DNA from: Chloroflexia bacterium SDU3-3
GTDB taxonomy: Bacteria > Chloroflexota > Chloroflexia > Chloroflexales > Roseiflexaceae
Length of the DNA: 64,000 bases
Assembly (NCBI GenBank): GCA_009268125.1
Contig: WBOU01000001.1
Location: 372,001-436,000 of the forward strand
Direction: 5' to 3'
Below the pieces are notes generated by a model, which made no database searches, had not been told where the DNA came from, and saw nothing but the letters and a program-made list of their open reading frames with translations. A program made the translations under genes and the position numbers. Shown here piece by piece: positions 52,340 to 60,544 of this stretch; the stretch's first letter is position 1, and each line of letters begins with the position of its first letter.

Positions 52340-53307
52340 GCCGCCACCTCCCCAGTGAGCGAGCCGCTGTAGGTGGGCAGGCGCTGGCGCACGCTGCCCA
52401 CCACATAGCCCCACACCGTGGCGCTGAACCCCGCCACGATCGCCCAGGCCCGCCGCGCCCCGGCGCGGTCAAGGCCGGTGGCCGCCTCGGCCAGGCCGCG
52501 CAGCACGCCGGTGGGCAGCGTGCGCAGCGTATAGGCCCGCTCGGAAGAGAGGCCCGCCTTGCTGCCCACGCGGCGGGTCAGCAGCGACTTCGACAGGCCC
52601 TCGTTGTAGCAGCGGGTGATGAAGTAGCCCCAGGTGGTGCGCTGCTGGCTGACATTGTGCAGCACGCGGGCCTTCGGCTCGTGCAGCAGCACGTGGTCGG
52701 GGAAGGCCTGGCCCACGCGGATGCAGAAGTCGGGGTCGGACCCGCCAAACGGTCGCGAGCCAACGTGGCCGATGCCGCTGTAGAGCAGCACTTTCTCGAA
52801 CACCTCGCGCCGGAACGACATGTTCGCGCCGATCAGGTTGCGCACCGGCGTGGCCACCTCGGGCAGGCCGCGGTAGGTGCAGCCCACCACCCAGTCGAAC
52901 TCGACCGGAAACCACGCAGGGCGCTTATCTGGCCACTTGGCCGTCAGCGCGCCGCCCACGCCGATCACCTTGGGGTCGGCGTAGGCCGCCCAGATCTGCT
53001 CAAGCCAGTCGGGCAGCGCCTCGGCATCGTCATCTAGGAACAGGATGATCTCGCCCTCGGCCACCGCCACGCCCGCGTTCTTGGCCCCCGAGGAGCCGCG
53101 CGGCTGGCTGTTGGCCACCGCCCGCACGTCGGGGAAGCGCTCCTGGATACGCTCCAGCAGCGCGGGGTTGTGGTCCACCACGATAATCAGCTCGCGGGGG
53201 CGCTTGGTCTGGCGCTGCACCGACGCAACAGCGGCGGCCAGGTAGTCCCAGCGCTTATCGGTGTAGGCGCAGATGATCACCGAGATATCGAGCATATCTT
53301 CTTGCAT
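52336..53307 (-). CDS. Glycosyltransferase family 2
   Basis: 323 residues from MQEDMLDISVIICAYTDKRW; ggagatt upstream of the ATG at 53307. GT-A fold: ISVIICAYT at the start, ELIIVVDHNP, IILFLDDDAEALPDWLEQI with the DXD motif, and a later NLIGANMSFRREVFEKV with GGSDPDFCIRVGQ (the ED-like acceptor motif). A C-terminal hydrophobic helix (AIVAGFSATVWGYVVGSV) may anchor it to the membrane. Stop codon overlaps the next gene (ATGA), so translation is coupled. Confidence 0.94.
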   Translation of the reverse strand: MQEDMLDISVIICAYTDKRWDYLAAAVASVQRQTKRPRELIIVVDHNPALLERIQERFPDVRAVANSQPRGSSGAKNAGVAVAEGEIILFLDDDAEALPDWLEQIWAAYADPKVIGVGGALTAKWPDKRPAWFPVEFDWVVGCTYRGLPEVATPVRNLIGANMSFRREVFEKVLLYSGIGHVGSRPFGGSDPDFCIRVGQAFPDHVLLHEPKARVLHNVSQQRTTWGYFITRCYNEGLSKSLLTRRVGSKAGLSSERAYTLRTLPTGVLRGLAEAATGLDRAGARRAWAIVAGFSATVWGYVVGSVRQRLPTYSGSLTGEVAA

Positions 53308-53385
53308 GGTCTGAATCTCCAAACAGGGGCGCTGGTGTGGCCGCCGTTGTGTGGCAGCCACACCCAGCGCGGCAGGCGGCGCAGG

Positions 53386-54291
53386 CTACTCGCCAACCGA
53401 GCGCTCGTGCAGGATCTCCACTTCTTGCCGTGGGAGGATGGCGATCGTCGAGGTGGCCTGAGAGACATGGGCCAGCGCGCTGCGCACCGGGGCCTGGTTG
53501 CGCACCGCCGCCACCCACTCGCCCAGGATGGCCTTGAGGATGACCCAGCCCGCCGAGAAGGTGCTGAGCTTGGCCTGCCCGGCGATCCGCTCGTGCTCGA
53601 AGCTGGGCACCTCCACGATATGCAGGCCGTGGCGGGCCACGCGGATGCCGCTCACGATCTCGTTGGCCCAGCCGTCGATCTCCAGAGCCAGGCACTGGGC
53701 GTTCTTGCGCCAGAAGGCGTTGTAGCCGTAGGTGATGTCGGTGTAGCGCGTGCCGAAGCACAGGTTGGTGAGGGTGGTCAGCGCCCAGTTGCCCAGCTGG
53801 CGCAGGCCGGGCATGTCGTTAGTGCCGGCGCCCTGCAGGAAGCGCGAGCCTTTGGCGAAATCGGCCCCCACCAGCAGCGCCGCCACGAACGAGGGGATCT
53901 CGGCGGGGTCGGTGGAGCCATCGGCATCCAGCAGCACCACGATCTCGCCGGTGGCGGCGGCGATGCCCGAGCGCAGCGCAGCGCCCTTGCCGCGCCCATG
54001 CTGGCCCATCACACGGATGTCGGGCATGATCGAGCGGGCCACATCCACGGTGCCATCGGTGGAGTTGCCATCCACCAGCAGCACCTCGTGGACCCAGGCG
54101 GGGATGCGCGGCAGCACATGGGCTAGGTTCTCGGCCTCGTTCAGGGCTGGAATGACCACACTGACCGTCGGAAAATGGGAGGGCGGGAAGGCCGCAGGGG
54201 CGATCGAGGCAAGCGCACCGTGCTCTTTGGCGAACACGCTGCCTGAAGGGCGCAGGCCAGTATCAAACGATTCACGCATCGCTGTTGTCAT
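53386..54291 (-). CDS. Glycosyltransferase family 2, dolichyl-phosphate mannose synthase-like
   Basis: 301 residues from MTTAMRESFDTGLRP, with ggagg 6 bp upstream of the ATG at 54291. VSVVIPALNEAENLAHVLPR, VLLVDGNSTDGTVDVAR, GRGKGAALRSGIAAATGEIV and VLLDADGSTDPAEI give the GT2/DPM1 order with its DAD motif. There is no C-terminal transmembrane pair. First gene of the operon; it probably charges a polyprenyl-phosphate carrier with the sugar used by the membrane protein at 49202. Confidence 0.94.
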   Translation of the reverse strand: MTTAMRESFDTGLRPSGSVFAKEHGALASIAPAAFPPSHFPTVSVVIPALNEAENLAHVLPRIPAWVHEVLLVDGNSTDGTVDVARSIMPDIRVMGQHGRGKGAALRSGIAAATGEIVVLLDADGSTDPAEIPSFVAALLVGADFAKGSRFLQGAGTNDMPGLRQLGNWALTTLTNLCFGTRYTDITYGYNAFWRKNAQCLALEIDGWANEIVSGIRVARHGLHIVEVPSFEHERIAGQAKLSTFSAGWVILKAILGEWVAAVRNQAPVRSALAHVSQATSTIAILPRQEVEILHERSVGE

Positions 54292-55389
54292 GGGATCCTC
54301 CAATTTTCTCGTTGCTAGCAGCTTTTCGATCTGGCCGTGCCAGCGCACCCGCACGATGCGTCGCCCCTCACCCGCCGCACACGGGGGTGGGGCAAAAAGG
54401 CAGGGCCAGGATTGCGAATACCGATGACGACGTCACAAAATAGGCGTGATCCTCCATGTATTCTTGGGCAAAAGGCGCTATAATGAGGCAGCCGTGGAAC
54501 TTCCAAACGCTCGTTGCTAGCAGCGCCGAACGCTTGATCCTCGGTTGGGCGGGGCGTACCGCACATACGCCCCGCCCGCGCCTCACGCTCTGCCGAGCGG
54601 CCTACACAGCTTCTGCATCCATCAGCTAATCACCTGGCGATCAGCAACACCGGGATGGCACAGCAAGACCTTGGCATTTCTGCAGGTGGAAGAGCAGCTG
54701 ATCAACTGGGATCAGCAGGGGGAGATGAGACCAAGTGTTTCTTCCCACGCCCGATCTCCTCGCCAAGGCACAGTCCAGCGCAGCGCGCTGCCATAGCGGC
54801 ATGATCGCATCTGCAAAACAAGAGCGCATGATCATCATTGATGGGGCTCGCTCTGGCAATGCAGGATCTATGCCATGAGTGCTGTGCCGAATCGGGAGGA
54901 GGAGGAGTGGCGAACGGGTCATCCGGCATCTACAGGGTGAGCGCTCCCCGGGAGGTCAAGGCTTCACCCGCTGGATTGTATCGACCCGCCTCGTTGCGTG
55001 GCCATGGCTCGGTCGGGAACACAGTGTTGCGACTTCGTTGTGGCCCTGTGGCAGGGTTCACCGCCGAGATATGGTTCTCGATTGCTACTATACCACAACC
55101 TTTCCGCAACCATGAGTGACAATTTGTTCACTCATGGCAGCGTGGCGTTCCCCCTCTATTTTGCCCAGCGCCAGGCTCATCAGCGGCGATCCGCCTAGCA
55201 CCGGGCTGTGATGCGCGGCGGCGCGGCGCATCACAGCCAGCAGCACCCACGCCATCAGAGTGCCCCATGCAGGCAACGCCCAAACGCATCAGCATGTAGA
55301 ACCTAACAAAAACCCAGCAAGAAGAAACCCAACCGCACCCAGCCACGCCAAGCACATAACGGTTTTGTCATCTTGCTGACGCGGTAGGC
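54292..55389. other. Long gene-poor stretch with perfect hairpins
   Basis: About 1.1 kb with no supported gene. Near 54292-54560 lies the exopolysaccharide operon's upstream region, including a TATAAT on the plus strand (54480 area) and cgttgctagcagc twice, 200 bp apart. Further on are a perfect 10-bp hairpin (55110-55137, ccatgagtga) and a perfect 12-bp hairpin (55205-55237, gctgtgatgcgc). Open frames of 70-90 codons lack ribosome sites. Confidence 0.5.
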
Positions 55390-55719
55390 TCACACCGGCA
55401 GCGCCTCCGCATCGCGGGCGGCAACCGGCTCGAACAGCAGCACCTCCACCTCATCCGCCGCCACCGTGCGATGCTCGACGCCGCGCGGCACCACCAGCAG
55501 CTCGCCTGGCCCCAGCTGCACCGCGCCGTCGCGAAACTCCACCACCAGCCGCCCGCGCCACACCAGAAACAGCTCATCCTCGTGCTCGTGGCGATGCCAC
55601 ACAAACGCGCCCTGCAGCTTCACCAGCTTGATCTGCTGGCCATTGAGCGCAGCCACCACCTGCGGGCACCACTGCTGGCTAAACGTCGCAAACTGCTCCA
55701 TAAGTCTGATCGGTTGCAT
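55390..55719 (-). CDS. Cupin-domain protein
   Basis: 109 residues from MQPIRLMEQFATFSQQW; ggaggag upstream of the ATG at 55719. The single cupin barrel has motif 1 HRHEHEDELFLVWRGRLVVEF (His, His, Glu; given in reading order) and motif 2 PRGVEHRTVAADEVEVLLFE with the last His. It binds a metal and acts on, or senses, a small molecule. The length is that of a monocupin without an extra domain. Monocistronic by context. Confidence 0.92.
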   Translation of the reverse strand: MQPIRLMEQFATFSQQWCPQVVAALNGQQIKLVKLQGAFVWHRHEHEDELFLVWRGRLVVEFRDGAVQLGPGELLVVPRGVEHRTVAADEVEVLLFEPVAARDAEALPV

Positions 55720-55798
55720 AGATCGCTCCTCCACAACGACGCCATTGACGAGACGAAGGAAACCCGGCCCAGTATCGCACAGATCGCAGCAGGCACGC

Positions 55799-55830
55799 AA
55801 AAAGGCGCGCGGGAAAATCTCCCACGCGCC
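55799..55830 (-). terminator. Terminator of the BFN-like gene
   Basis: On the minus strand GGCGCGTGGGA pairs with TCCCGCGCGCC (one G-U pair) and TTTTT follows. It is 25 bp after the stop at 55856. Confidence 0.85.
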
Positions 55831-55855
55831 CAGGGTAGGCTAATCGCAGCAGGCG

Positions 55856-56317
55856 CTAGAGCGAGCTGAGGAAGGCGTCGATGCCCGAGGGCAGCACCAC
55901 CTCGTCGGCGCGCTCGTGGGCGGTGGGCTTCAGCAGGCTGCCCAGCGACAGATCGCCAAAGATCGGCAGGCGATGCGCCACCGCCAGCGCGAAGGCGTCG
56001 CCGCACGTCATCGGCACCGAGATCTGCTCCAGCGCCGTCTCCACCACCACCGAGGCCTCGATCATGTTGCCCTCGGTGCACTGCAGGAACACATGGGCCA
56101 GGTGGCCATCCAGCCGCTCCACCATCTGGCCCAGCACCACGCCCATGCGCGAGCGCACCGTGGGCACCCCCGCCAGCTCGCTGGCCAGCGGCTGGGCATC
56201 CAGCGCACCCAGCCGCACCCGCAGCGTGTGGGTGAGGGGGATGCGGTTCAGCACCAGCACCGCGAAGCCATACTGGCTGGGCTCTAGGCCAGCGAGAGAA
56301 AACTGCATGTTGCTCAC
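55856..56317 (-). CDS. Bifunctional nuclease (BFN/DUF151)-like protein
   Basis: 153 residues. GTG at 56317 (MSNMQFSLAGLEPSQYG) lies 7 bp after aaggag; the ATG at 56308 is too far from it. The middle and end follow the DUF151 plan: MGVVLGQMVERLDGHLAHVF, then MIEASVVVETA and CGDAFALAVAHRLPIFGD, which parallels 'vDaRPSDAIALAlR...PIyv'. The Arg-Pro-Ser of the family is replaced by Thr-Cys-Gly, so nuclease activity is uncertain. Probably soluble. It is divergent from the DUF1540-like gene. Confidence 0.6.
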   Translation of the reverse strand: MSNMQFSLAGLEPSQYGFAVLVLNRIPLTHTLRVRLGALDAQPLASELAGVPTVRSRMGVVLGQMVERLDGHLAHVFLQCTEGNMIEASVVVETALEQISVPMTCGDAFALAVAHRLPIFGDLSLGSLLKPTAHERADEVVLPSGIDAFLSSL

Positions 56318-56410
56318 AGAAAAACTCCTTGGGATGTTTTTGGTCTCTATCTTGCTCTTCACGTCTGCAGTGTGAACGATAGCTAACGCCACTGTGCAGA
56401 GGAGGCCACT

Positions 56411-56665
56411 ATGGACACAGCCAGCCCGACCGACAACACCTTCGGCCAGAGCGTCGTTGAATCCTGCGGCGTCACGATCTGCAGCTTCAACCATGTCGGC
56501 CACTGCCACGCCGGCGCGGTGCAGATCGCGCTCTACGAGGGCATGCCGCACTGCGCCACCTTCACCCCCGCCGACGGCGCGATCGCCTTCGACGGCGGCC
56601 AGGCCGCAGCCGCGCTCGATGCCCCGCGCCGCGCAGGCACCGACGACCAGGCGCTGGGCAGCTAG
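56411..56665 (+). CDS. Small cysteine protein, DUF1540-like
   Basis: 84 residues, ATG at 56411 behind gaggaggcc. VVESCGVTICSFNHVGHCHA and MPHCATFTP follow the DUF1540 pattern of four spaced cysteines (C19, C24, C32, C48) thought to hold a metal. The C-terminal third is low-complexity Ala/Asp/Gly and probably disordered. Strong terminator directly after; monocistronic. Confidence 0.7.
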   Translation: MDTASPTDNTFGQSVVESCGVTICSFNHVGHCHAGAVQIALYEGMPHCATFTPADGAIAFDGGQAAAALDAPRRAGTDDQALGS

Positions 56666-56683
56666 GCCGCCCCGCCCCGCACG

Positions 56684-56713
56684 AAAGGGTAGCGTTGCGG
56701 CGCTACCCTTTTT
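56684..56713 (+). terminator. Terminator of the DUF1540-like gene
   Basis: Stem aaagggtagcg (56684-56694) with cgctacccttt (56701-56711), loop ttgcgg, then TTTTT. Classic rho-independent form. Confidence 0.92.
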
Positions 56714-56826
56714 CTGTTGCTATCATCACACGAACTGTGCCGTACGATACGCCAACCATGGGTTTTTGTCAAGAATCGGTTGAGAAGCACACCCAGCCCC
56801 CGCTATCTACACAAATCCCCGATTTA

Positions 56827-56855
56827 TTGCACCTGCTGGACAGGGCATCTATAAT
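56827..56855 (+). promoter_or_regulatory. Promoter of the GTPase pair
   Basis: TTGCAC (56827-56832), 17-bp spacer, TATAAT (56850-56855), about 60 bp before the first GTPase start. The perfect -10 indicates a substantial constitutive promoter. Confidence 0.8.
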
Positions 56856-56917
56856 CGCCACAACCACGCACATTCCGCATGAGAGCGTACCCAGCGCAGG
56901 CGGCGAGGAGACACGCG

Positions 56918-57511
56918 ATGCCAGCCATCGACCACGACAGGCGGGAGATCCGCTACACCATCACCTACTATGGCCCTTGCGCAGGAGGAAAATCATCATC
57001 CATGCAGTATGTCCGTCGCCACCTGGGCAACGCATACGCCGAAGATATCTACGCTATCGCCACTGAAACAGAGCACACGATCTTTCTGCATTGCCAAGCG
57101 CCACACATCCCACCAGCTACAGCCTACACACAATCGTTCACTCTCACCGCAACGCCGGGGGCCGTGCTCTACCGCCACAACCGCACCCGCACCCTCGAAC
57201 AGGCCGACGGCGTGGTGTTTGTGGCCGACTCGCAGCGGCTCTGGTATAGGATGATGGACAACGTGAAGCACATGCGAGAGCTAGAGCAAGCTCTTCAGGG
57301 GAAGGGCCGATCCATCCGCACTATCCCCTTCATTCTCCAATATAACAAGCGCGATCTCCCAAACATTTTCTCTATTGACCGCATGAACCACTACCTCAAC
57401 CCGCTGCACCTGCCCGTCTTCGAGACCGACCTCAAGCAGCGCAGCAGCGACATTATGAATGCGTTCGATGCGATAACGCGTATGGTCGTGGCGCAGCAGC
57501 GCAAAGGGTGA
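56918..57511 (+). CDS. MglA-like small GTPase, copy 1
   Basis: 197 residues from MPAIDHDRREIRYTI; ggaggagac lies 9-15 bp upstream of the ATG at 56918. P-loop YYGPCAGGKSSS matches the MglA YYGPGLGGKT type. The switch region reads LTATPGAVLY in place of 'tvPGQ', ADGVVFVADSQ is the following strand, and the base-recognition motif is QYNKRDLPN (NKxD intact). This bacterial Ras-like group controls polarity and gliding together with an MglB-type GAP, none of which is in the window. Four base pairs separate it from its paralogue. Confidence 0.9.
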   Translation: MPAIDHDRREIRYTITYYGPCAGGKSSSMQYVRRHLGNAYAEDIYAIATETEHTIFLHCQAPHIPPATAYTQSFTLTATPGAVLYRHNRTRTLEQADGVVFVADSQRLWYRMMDNVKHMRELEQALQGKGRSIRTIPFILQYNKRDLPNIFSIDRMNHYLNPLHLPVFETDLKQRSSDIMNAFDAITRMVVAQQRKG

Positions 57512-57514
57512 TAT

Positions 57515-58120
57515 ATGGCCACTATCGACACCGAAAACAAGATCATTCACCACAAGATCGCCTACTATGGCATTGGAATGGCGGGGAAAACATCATGTTT
57601 TGAGCATATTCATGCGACACTTGGCCCGGATCATGCCCAAGATCTCTGGTCCATCGGGGAGCGGGTTCTATTCTTTCAGTGCCAAATACCTGATATGACA
57701 CCCTTCCAAGGCTGCACGCGCCACTTTCACCTCTATACCGCACCTGGCTCTTTACTCTACCCCCAAACGCGTATTGATACGCTCAAAGATGCGGATGGGG
57801 TTATCTTTGTAGCCTCTTCTGAATGGGAGAGCAGCGGCTTCCACATGCGCCACAACATAGAGCTTATGCATGAGCTAGAAGGTGCGCTCCGCCAGCAGGG
57901 CCGATCCATCCGCACTATCCCATTCATTTTGCAATACCACAAGCGCGATCTCACTAACATTTTTTCTATTGACCGCATGAACCACTACCTCAACCCGCTG
58001 CGCCTGCCCGTCTTCGAGACCGACCTCAAGCAGCGTAGCGGCGGCATTATGGACGCGTTCGATGCGATAACGCGTATGGTCGTGGCGCAGCATGAGAAAA
58101 CCTTTGGGGCTAATCGATAG
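57515..58120 (+). CDS. MglA-like small GTPase, copy 2
   Basis: 201 residues, aaagggtga upstream of the ATG at 57515. P-loop YYGIGMAGKTSC, LYTAPGSLLY, ADGVIFVASSE and QYHKRDLTN. The Asn of NKxD is replaced by His, so nucleotide specificity or binding may differ from copy 1. The C-terminal third is nearly identical to copy 1 in DNA (for example tctattgaccgcatgaacca and onwards), while the N-terminal half has diverged strongly. This points to duplication with later gene conversion of the 3' part. Confidence 0.9.
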   Translation: MATIDTENKIIHHKIAYYGIGMAGKTSCFEHIHATLGPDHAQDLWSIGERVLFFQCQIPDMTPFQGCTRHFHLYTAPGSLLYPQTRIDTLKDADGVIFVASSEWESSGFHMRHNIELMHELEGALRQQGRSIRTIPFILQYHKRDLTNIFSIDRMNHYLNPLRLPVFETDLKQRSGGIMDAFDAITRMVVAQHEKTFGANR

Positions 58121-58196
58121 GCGAAACCGCACGATCAGAGCGACCTCAACCCGGTCCAGGTGCCAGGCCACAAGACCAACGTCATGCACCGAGAAT

Positions 58197-58290
58197 TCTT
58201 TACCGCCAAGGCTCCAAGGGAACAAAAGGCAATCGAAGGGGGCATGCGTGCGATGCGATCATTGACGTAGGGGCGGGTCTCGTGCCCGCC
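58197..58290 (-). repeat. Dispersed repeats: inverted family copy plus solo MITE terminus
   Basis: First, ttctttaccgccaaggctcc aagggaac is a degenerate inverted copy of the cttggtgtcttggtgg family. Then gtaggggcgggtctcgtgcc (58267 onward to 58290) is a solitary terminus of the MITE-like element. The end of this block abuts the broken third GTPase copy. Confidence 0.7.
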
Positions 58291-58300
58291 TATACCCAGG

Positions 58301-58381
58301 CGCAGCGGCGGCATTATGAACGCGTTCGATATGGTCACGCGTATAATTGGAGAGCATGTGGGAGAACCGCCAACATTCTAG
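58301..58381 (+). pseudogene. Remnant of a third MglA-like GTPase gene
   Basis: In frame it encodes RSGGIMNAFDMVTRIIGEHV and then GEPPTF before TAG. This corresponds to RSGGIMDAFDAITRMVVAQH near the end of copy 2. Everything upstream is missing and replaced by the dispersed repeats. It has no start codon with a ribosome site, so it is a fossil. The VanZ gene follows 15 bp later and may be read from what was the third gene's transcript. Confidence 0.8.
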
Positions 58382-58396
58382 AAGAAAGCCCACCAA

Positions 58397-59053
58397 ATGG
58401 ACATTATCATCGGCAACTCGGCCATCAGCCTATGGCCGTTCGCGCTCGCCCTGCTGCCGGTGGCGCTGGCCGTGCAGCGCCGCCGTGGGCGCGGCTGGGC
58501 AGCATTGGCCGCGCTCACGCTATTCTGGCTCTACATGATGGTGATGCTGGACAAGGTGCTGTTCCCGTGGCCGCTGAGCAACCGGCTGGCGCACGGCCTC
58601 GATCCGCTGATGGACTGGGGCGACAGGGCAAATCTCAACCTCATCCCCTTCTACATCAACCCCCGCGCCTACCGCAGCCAGATGCTCGAAGACGCCGTGC
58701 TGAACGTGCTGATGACCATGCCGTTTGGCTTTGGGCTGCCGCTGGTGGCCCGCGTGCGGCCTGGGCGCATGTGGTGGGCCGCGCTGGGGCTGGGGCTGGG
58801 GCTGGAGGGGTCGCAGCTGCTGCTCTCGCTGGTGGCGGGCGTGCTCTACCGCGTGGTGGATGTCAACGACGTGATGTGCAACATGTTCGGCGCGCTGCTG
58901 GGCTACACCGCGCTGCGGATCGTCGCCACACTCTACGCTGCGGTGGCAAATCTCGCGCCGAACACGTACCCCACCAGCTACCTCGTAGCGATTGCCTCGG
59001 CCCACCGCATCGCGAAAAGCGAGCCAGCGGAGTCGGCGCACGATTCTTGCTGA
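58397..59053 (+). CDS. VanZ-like membrane protein
   Basis: 218 residues. The VanZ pattern is present: NLNLIPFYINPRAYRSQMLE, DAVLNVLMTMPFGFGLPLV, LGLEGSQLLLSLVAGVLYRV and DVNDVMCNMFGALLGYTALR, with four or five membrane helices. VanZ relatives confer low-level teicoplanin resistance in enterococci; most environmental members have unknown envelope roles. A hydrophilic tail of 40 residues ends the protein. Confidence 0.9.
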   Translation: MDIIIGNSAISLWPFALALLPVALAVQRRRGRGWAALAALTLFWLYMMVMLDKVLFPWPLSNRLAHGLDPLMDWGDRANLNLIPFYINPRAYRSQMLEDAVLNVLMTMPFGFGLPLVARVRPGRMWWAALGLGLGLEGSQLLLSLVAGVLYRVVDVNDVMCNMFGALLGYTALRIVATLYAAVANLAPNTYPTSYLVAIASAHRIAKSEPAESAHDSC

Positions 59054-59130
59054 AGATCGGTCAGAAGGTGCTCCAGACACCCGCAGAAATATGGTAGTAT
59101 GGTAGGCAGGAAAGAGAAGGACGAGGACTC

Positions 59131-59553
59131 ATGAGCTTCACCAACCCGCCCGACGCCGCCATCGCCGACCTGCTCAAGCAGGCGCGGGTGATCGCGGTGG
59201 TCGGCCTGAGCGATAACCCTGGCAAGGCCAGCTACGGCGTGGCCGAGTACATGCAGCGGCGCGGCTACACCATCGTGCCGATCACACCCAAGCCGGGCAG
59301 CATCCTGGGCGAGCAGACCTACCCCGACCTGGCGTCGGTGCCCTTCCCGATCGACATCGTCGACATCTTCCGCAAGCCCGAGGCCGTGCTGCCGCATGTG
59401 GAAGAGGCGATCGCCGTGGGGGCGAAGGCCGTATGGCTACAGCTGGGCATCCGCAACGACGAGGCCTCGCAGCAGGCGGCAGACGCGGGCCTGGTGGCCG
59501 TGCAGGACCGCTGCATCAAGATCGAGCACTACCGCTTCGGGGGGCCTTCCTAG
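59131..59553 (+). CDS. CoA-binding domain protein
   Basis: 140 residues, aaggacgagg upstream of the ATG. The Rossmann-like fold opens with RVIAVVGLSDNPGKASYGVA and continues with MQRRGYTIVPITPKPG, ILGEQTYPDL, DIVDIFRKPEAV and AKAVWLQLGIRND, the YccU/CoA-binding family pattern. It ends IKIEHYRFGG, standard length. Presumed cytosolic; the biochemical role in the family is unresolved. Confidence 0.94.
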   Translation: MSFTNPPDAAIADLLKQARVIAVVGLSDNPGKASYGVAEYMQRRGYTIVPITPKPGSILGEQTYPDLASVPFPIDIVDIFRKPEAVLPHVEEAIAVGAKAVWLQLGIRNDEASQQAADAGLVAVQDRCIKIEHYRFGGPS

Positions 59554-59656
59554 CGACCGTCCTCCGCACGTTTTCGCCCAGCCAGGCGTGCCAGCGGGCA
59601 TCGGCCTGGTCTTTTTCTGGCCGAGGGGCCACAACCAACACCCATCTAGGAGAGAT

Positions 59657-59956
59657 ATGCAGCTCACGCAGAAGCAGCGCCAGTACCTGCGCAAGACCGC
59701 CCACAACCTCAAGCCTATCGTGCAGATTGGCAAGAACGGCATCACCGATCAGACCATCGCGGCCATCGATCAGGTGCTGATCACCCACGAGCTGATCAAG
59801 GTGAAGTTTAACGATGTTCAGGACGAGAAGCAGGAGCTTTCCGAGAGCCTTGCCGACCGCACCGGCAGCGCGCTGGTGTATGTGATCGGCAACACCGTGA
59901 TCCTCTACCGCGAAAGTCCCGACCCCGACCTACGCTCGATCATCCTGCCGATCTAG
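59657..59956 (+). CDS. yhbY: YhbY family RNA-binding protein (CRM domain)
   Basis: 99 residues, taggaga upstream of the ATG at 59657. The CRS1-YhbY domain fills the protein: LTQKQRQYLRKTAHNLKPIV, QIGKNGITDQTIAAIDQVL with the GxxG loop (GKNG), HELIKVKFND, and the closing VIGNTVILYRESPDP. Family members associate with the pre-50S ribosomal subunit. It is 103 bp after the CoA-binding gene and in the same direction. Confidence 0.96.
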   Translation: MQLTQKQRQYLRKTAHNLKPIVQIGKNGITDQTIAAIDQVLITHELIKVKFNDVQDEKQELSESLADRTGSALVYVIGNTVILYRESPDPDLRSIILPI

Positions 59957-59970
59957 CCCACCCCAGTAAG

Positions 59971-60001
59971 CAAAAGCGGCTGCGGGGCAAACCCCGCAGC
60001 C
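59971..60001. terminator. Terminator between yhbY and the phosphoesterase gene
   Basis: Arms ggctgcgggg (59978-59987) and ccccgcagcc (59992-60001), loop caaa. On the minus strand GCTTTTGCTT follows, so it mainly stops the leftward gene. Confidence 0.85.
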
Positions 60002-60007
60002 ACCGCC

Positions 60008-60475
60008 CTAGCGCCCCACATCCAGCTCCACCACATCCACATCCAGATCCACCCCATCCACCCGCAGCAGCGCCACCGTCACCGGCAGGCTGAAGCGGCG
60101 GTGGCCTGCCGCGCCAGGGTTGATGCCCAGCGCCGCGCCGTAGGGCCGCACCAGGGCGCGGTGGGTGTGCCCGCTGATCACCGCGTGGTAGCCCGCGTCG
60201 GGGGTGGGCGGCGGCAGCTCGGCTAGGTTGTGGATGATCAGCAGGCGCGCCTGGTCCACCGCCAGCTCGGCAGTGCGCGGCAGCGTGCGGCCCCACGGGC
60301 TGGTGTCGGTGTTGCCGCGCACCGCCGTAACCGGGGCCAGCTCGGCTAGGGCCGCGATGATCTCCGGCCCACCCACGTCGCCCGCGTGGATGATCTGCTC
60401 CACCCCCGCCAGCGCGGCCAGGGCCTCGGGGCGCAGCAGGCCGTGGGTGTCCGAGATAATGCCGATCAGGTGCAT
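60008..60475 (-). CDS. Metallophosphoesterase (YfcE/MJ0936 type)
   Basis: 155 residues from MHLIGIISDTHGLLRPEALA; ggaggagc directly upstream of the ATG at 60475. Metal ligands in order: DTH (residues 9-11), GDVGG, RGNTDT, HN (in LLIIHNLAEL) and SGHTHRA. The length and the missing insertions match the YfcE-like phosphodiesterases, active on artificial diesters and in some cases 2',3'-cyclic nucleotides. The native substrate is unknown. Confidence 0.94.
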   Translation of the reverse strand: MHLIGIISDTHGLLRPEALAALAGVEQIIHAGDVGGPEIIAALAELAPVTAVRGNTDTSPWGRTLPRTAELAVDQARLLIIHNLAELPPPTPDAGYHAVISGHTHRALVRPYGAALGINPGAAGHRRFSLPVTVALLRVDGVDLDVDVVELDVGR

Positions 60476-60488
60476 TGCTCCTCCGCAC

Positions 60489-60520
60489 ACAAACGGGGCT
60501 GGCGCATAGACCAGCCCCGT
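60489..60520 (-). terminator. Terminator of the aldo/keto reductase gene
   Basis: AAACGGGGCTGG (60489-60500) and CCAGCCCCGTTT (60509-60520) pair perfectly over 12 bp; on the minus strand the stem ends in TTTGTGTG. It separates the reductase from the phosphoesterase gene downstream. Confidence 0.75.
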
Positions 60521-60544
60521 TTGGCTTGCTAAGAAAGAAGACGG

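Noticed and set aside
54838-55119. 93-codon frame in the gene-poor stretch
   Set aside because: No ribosome site, no codon bias and no recognisable motif; left as non-coding.
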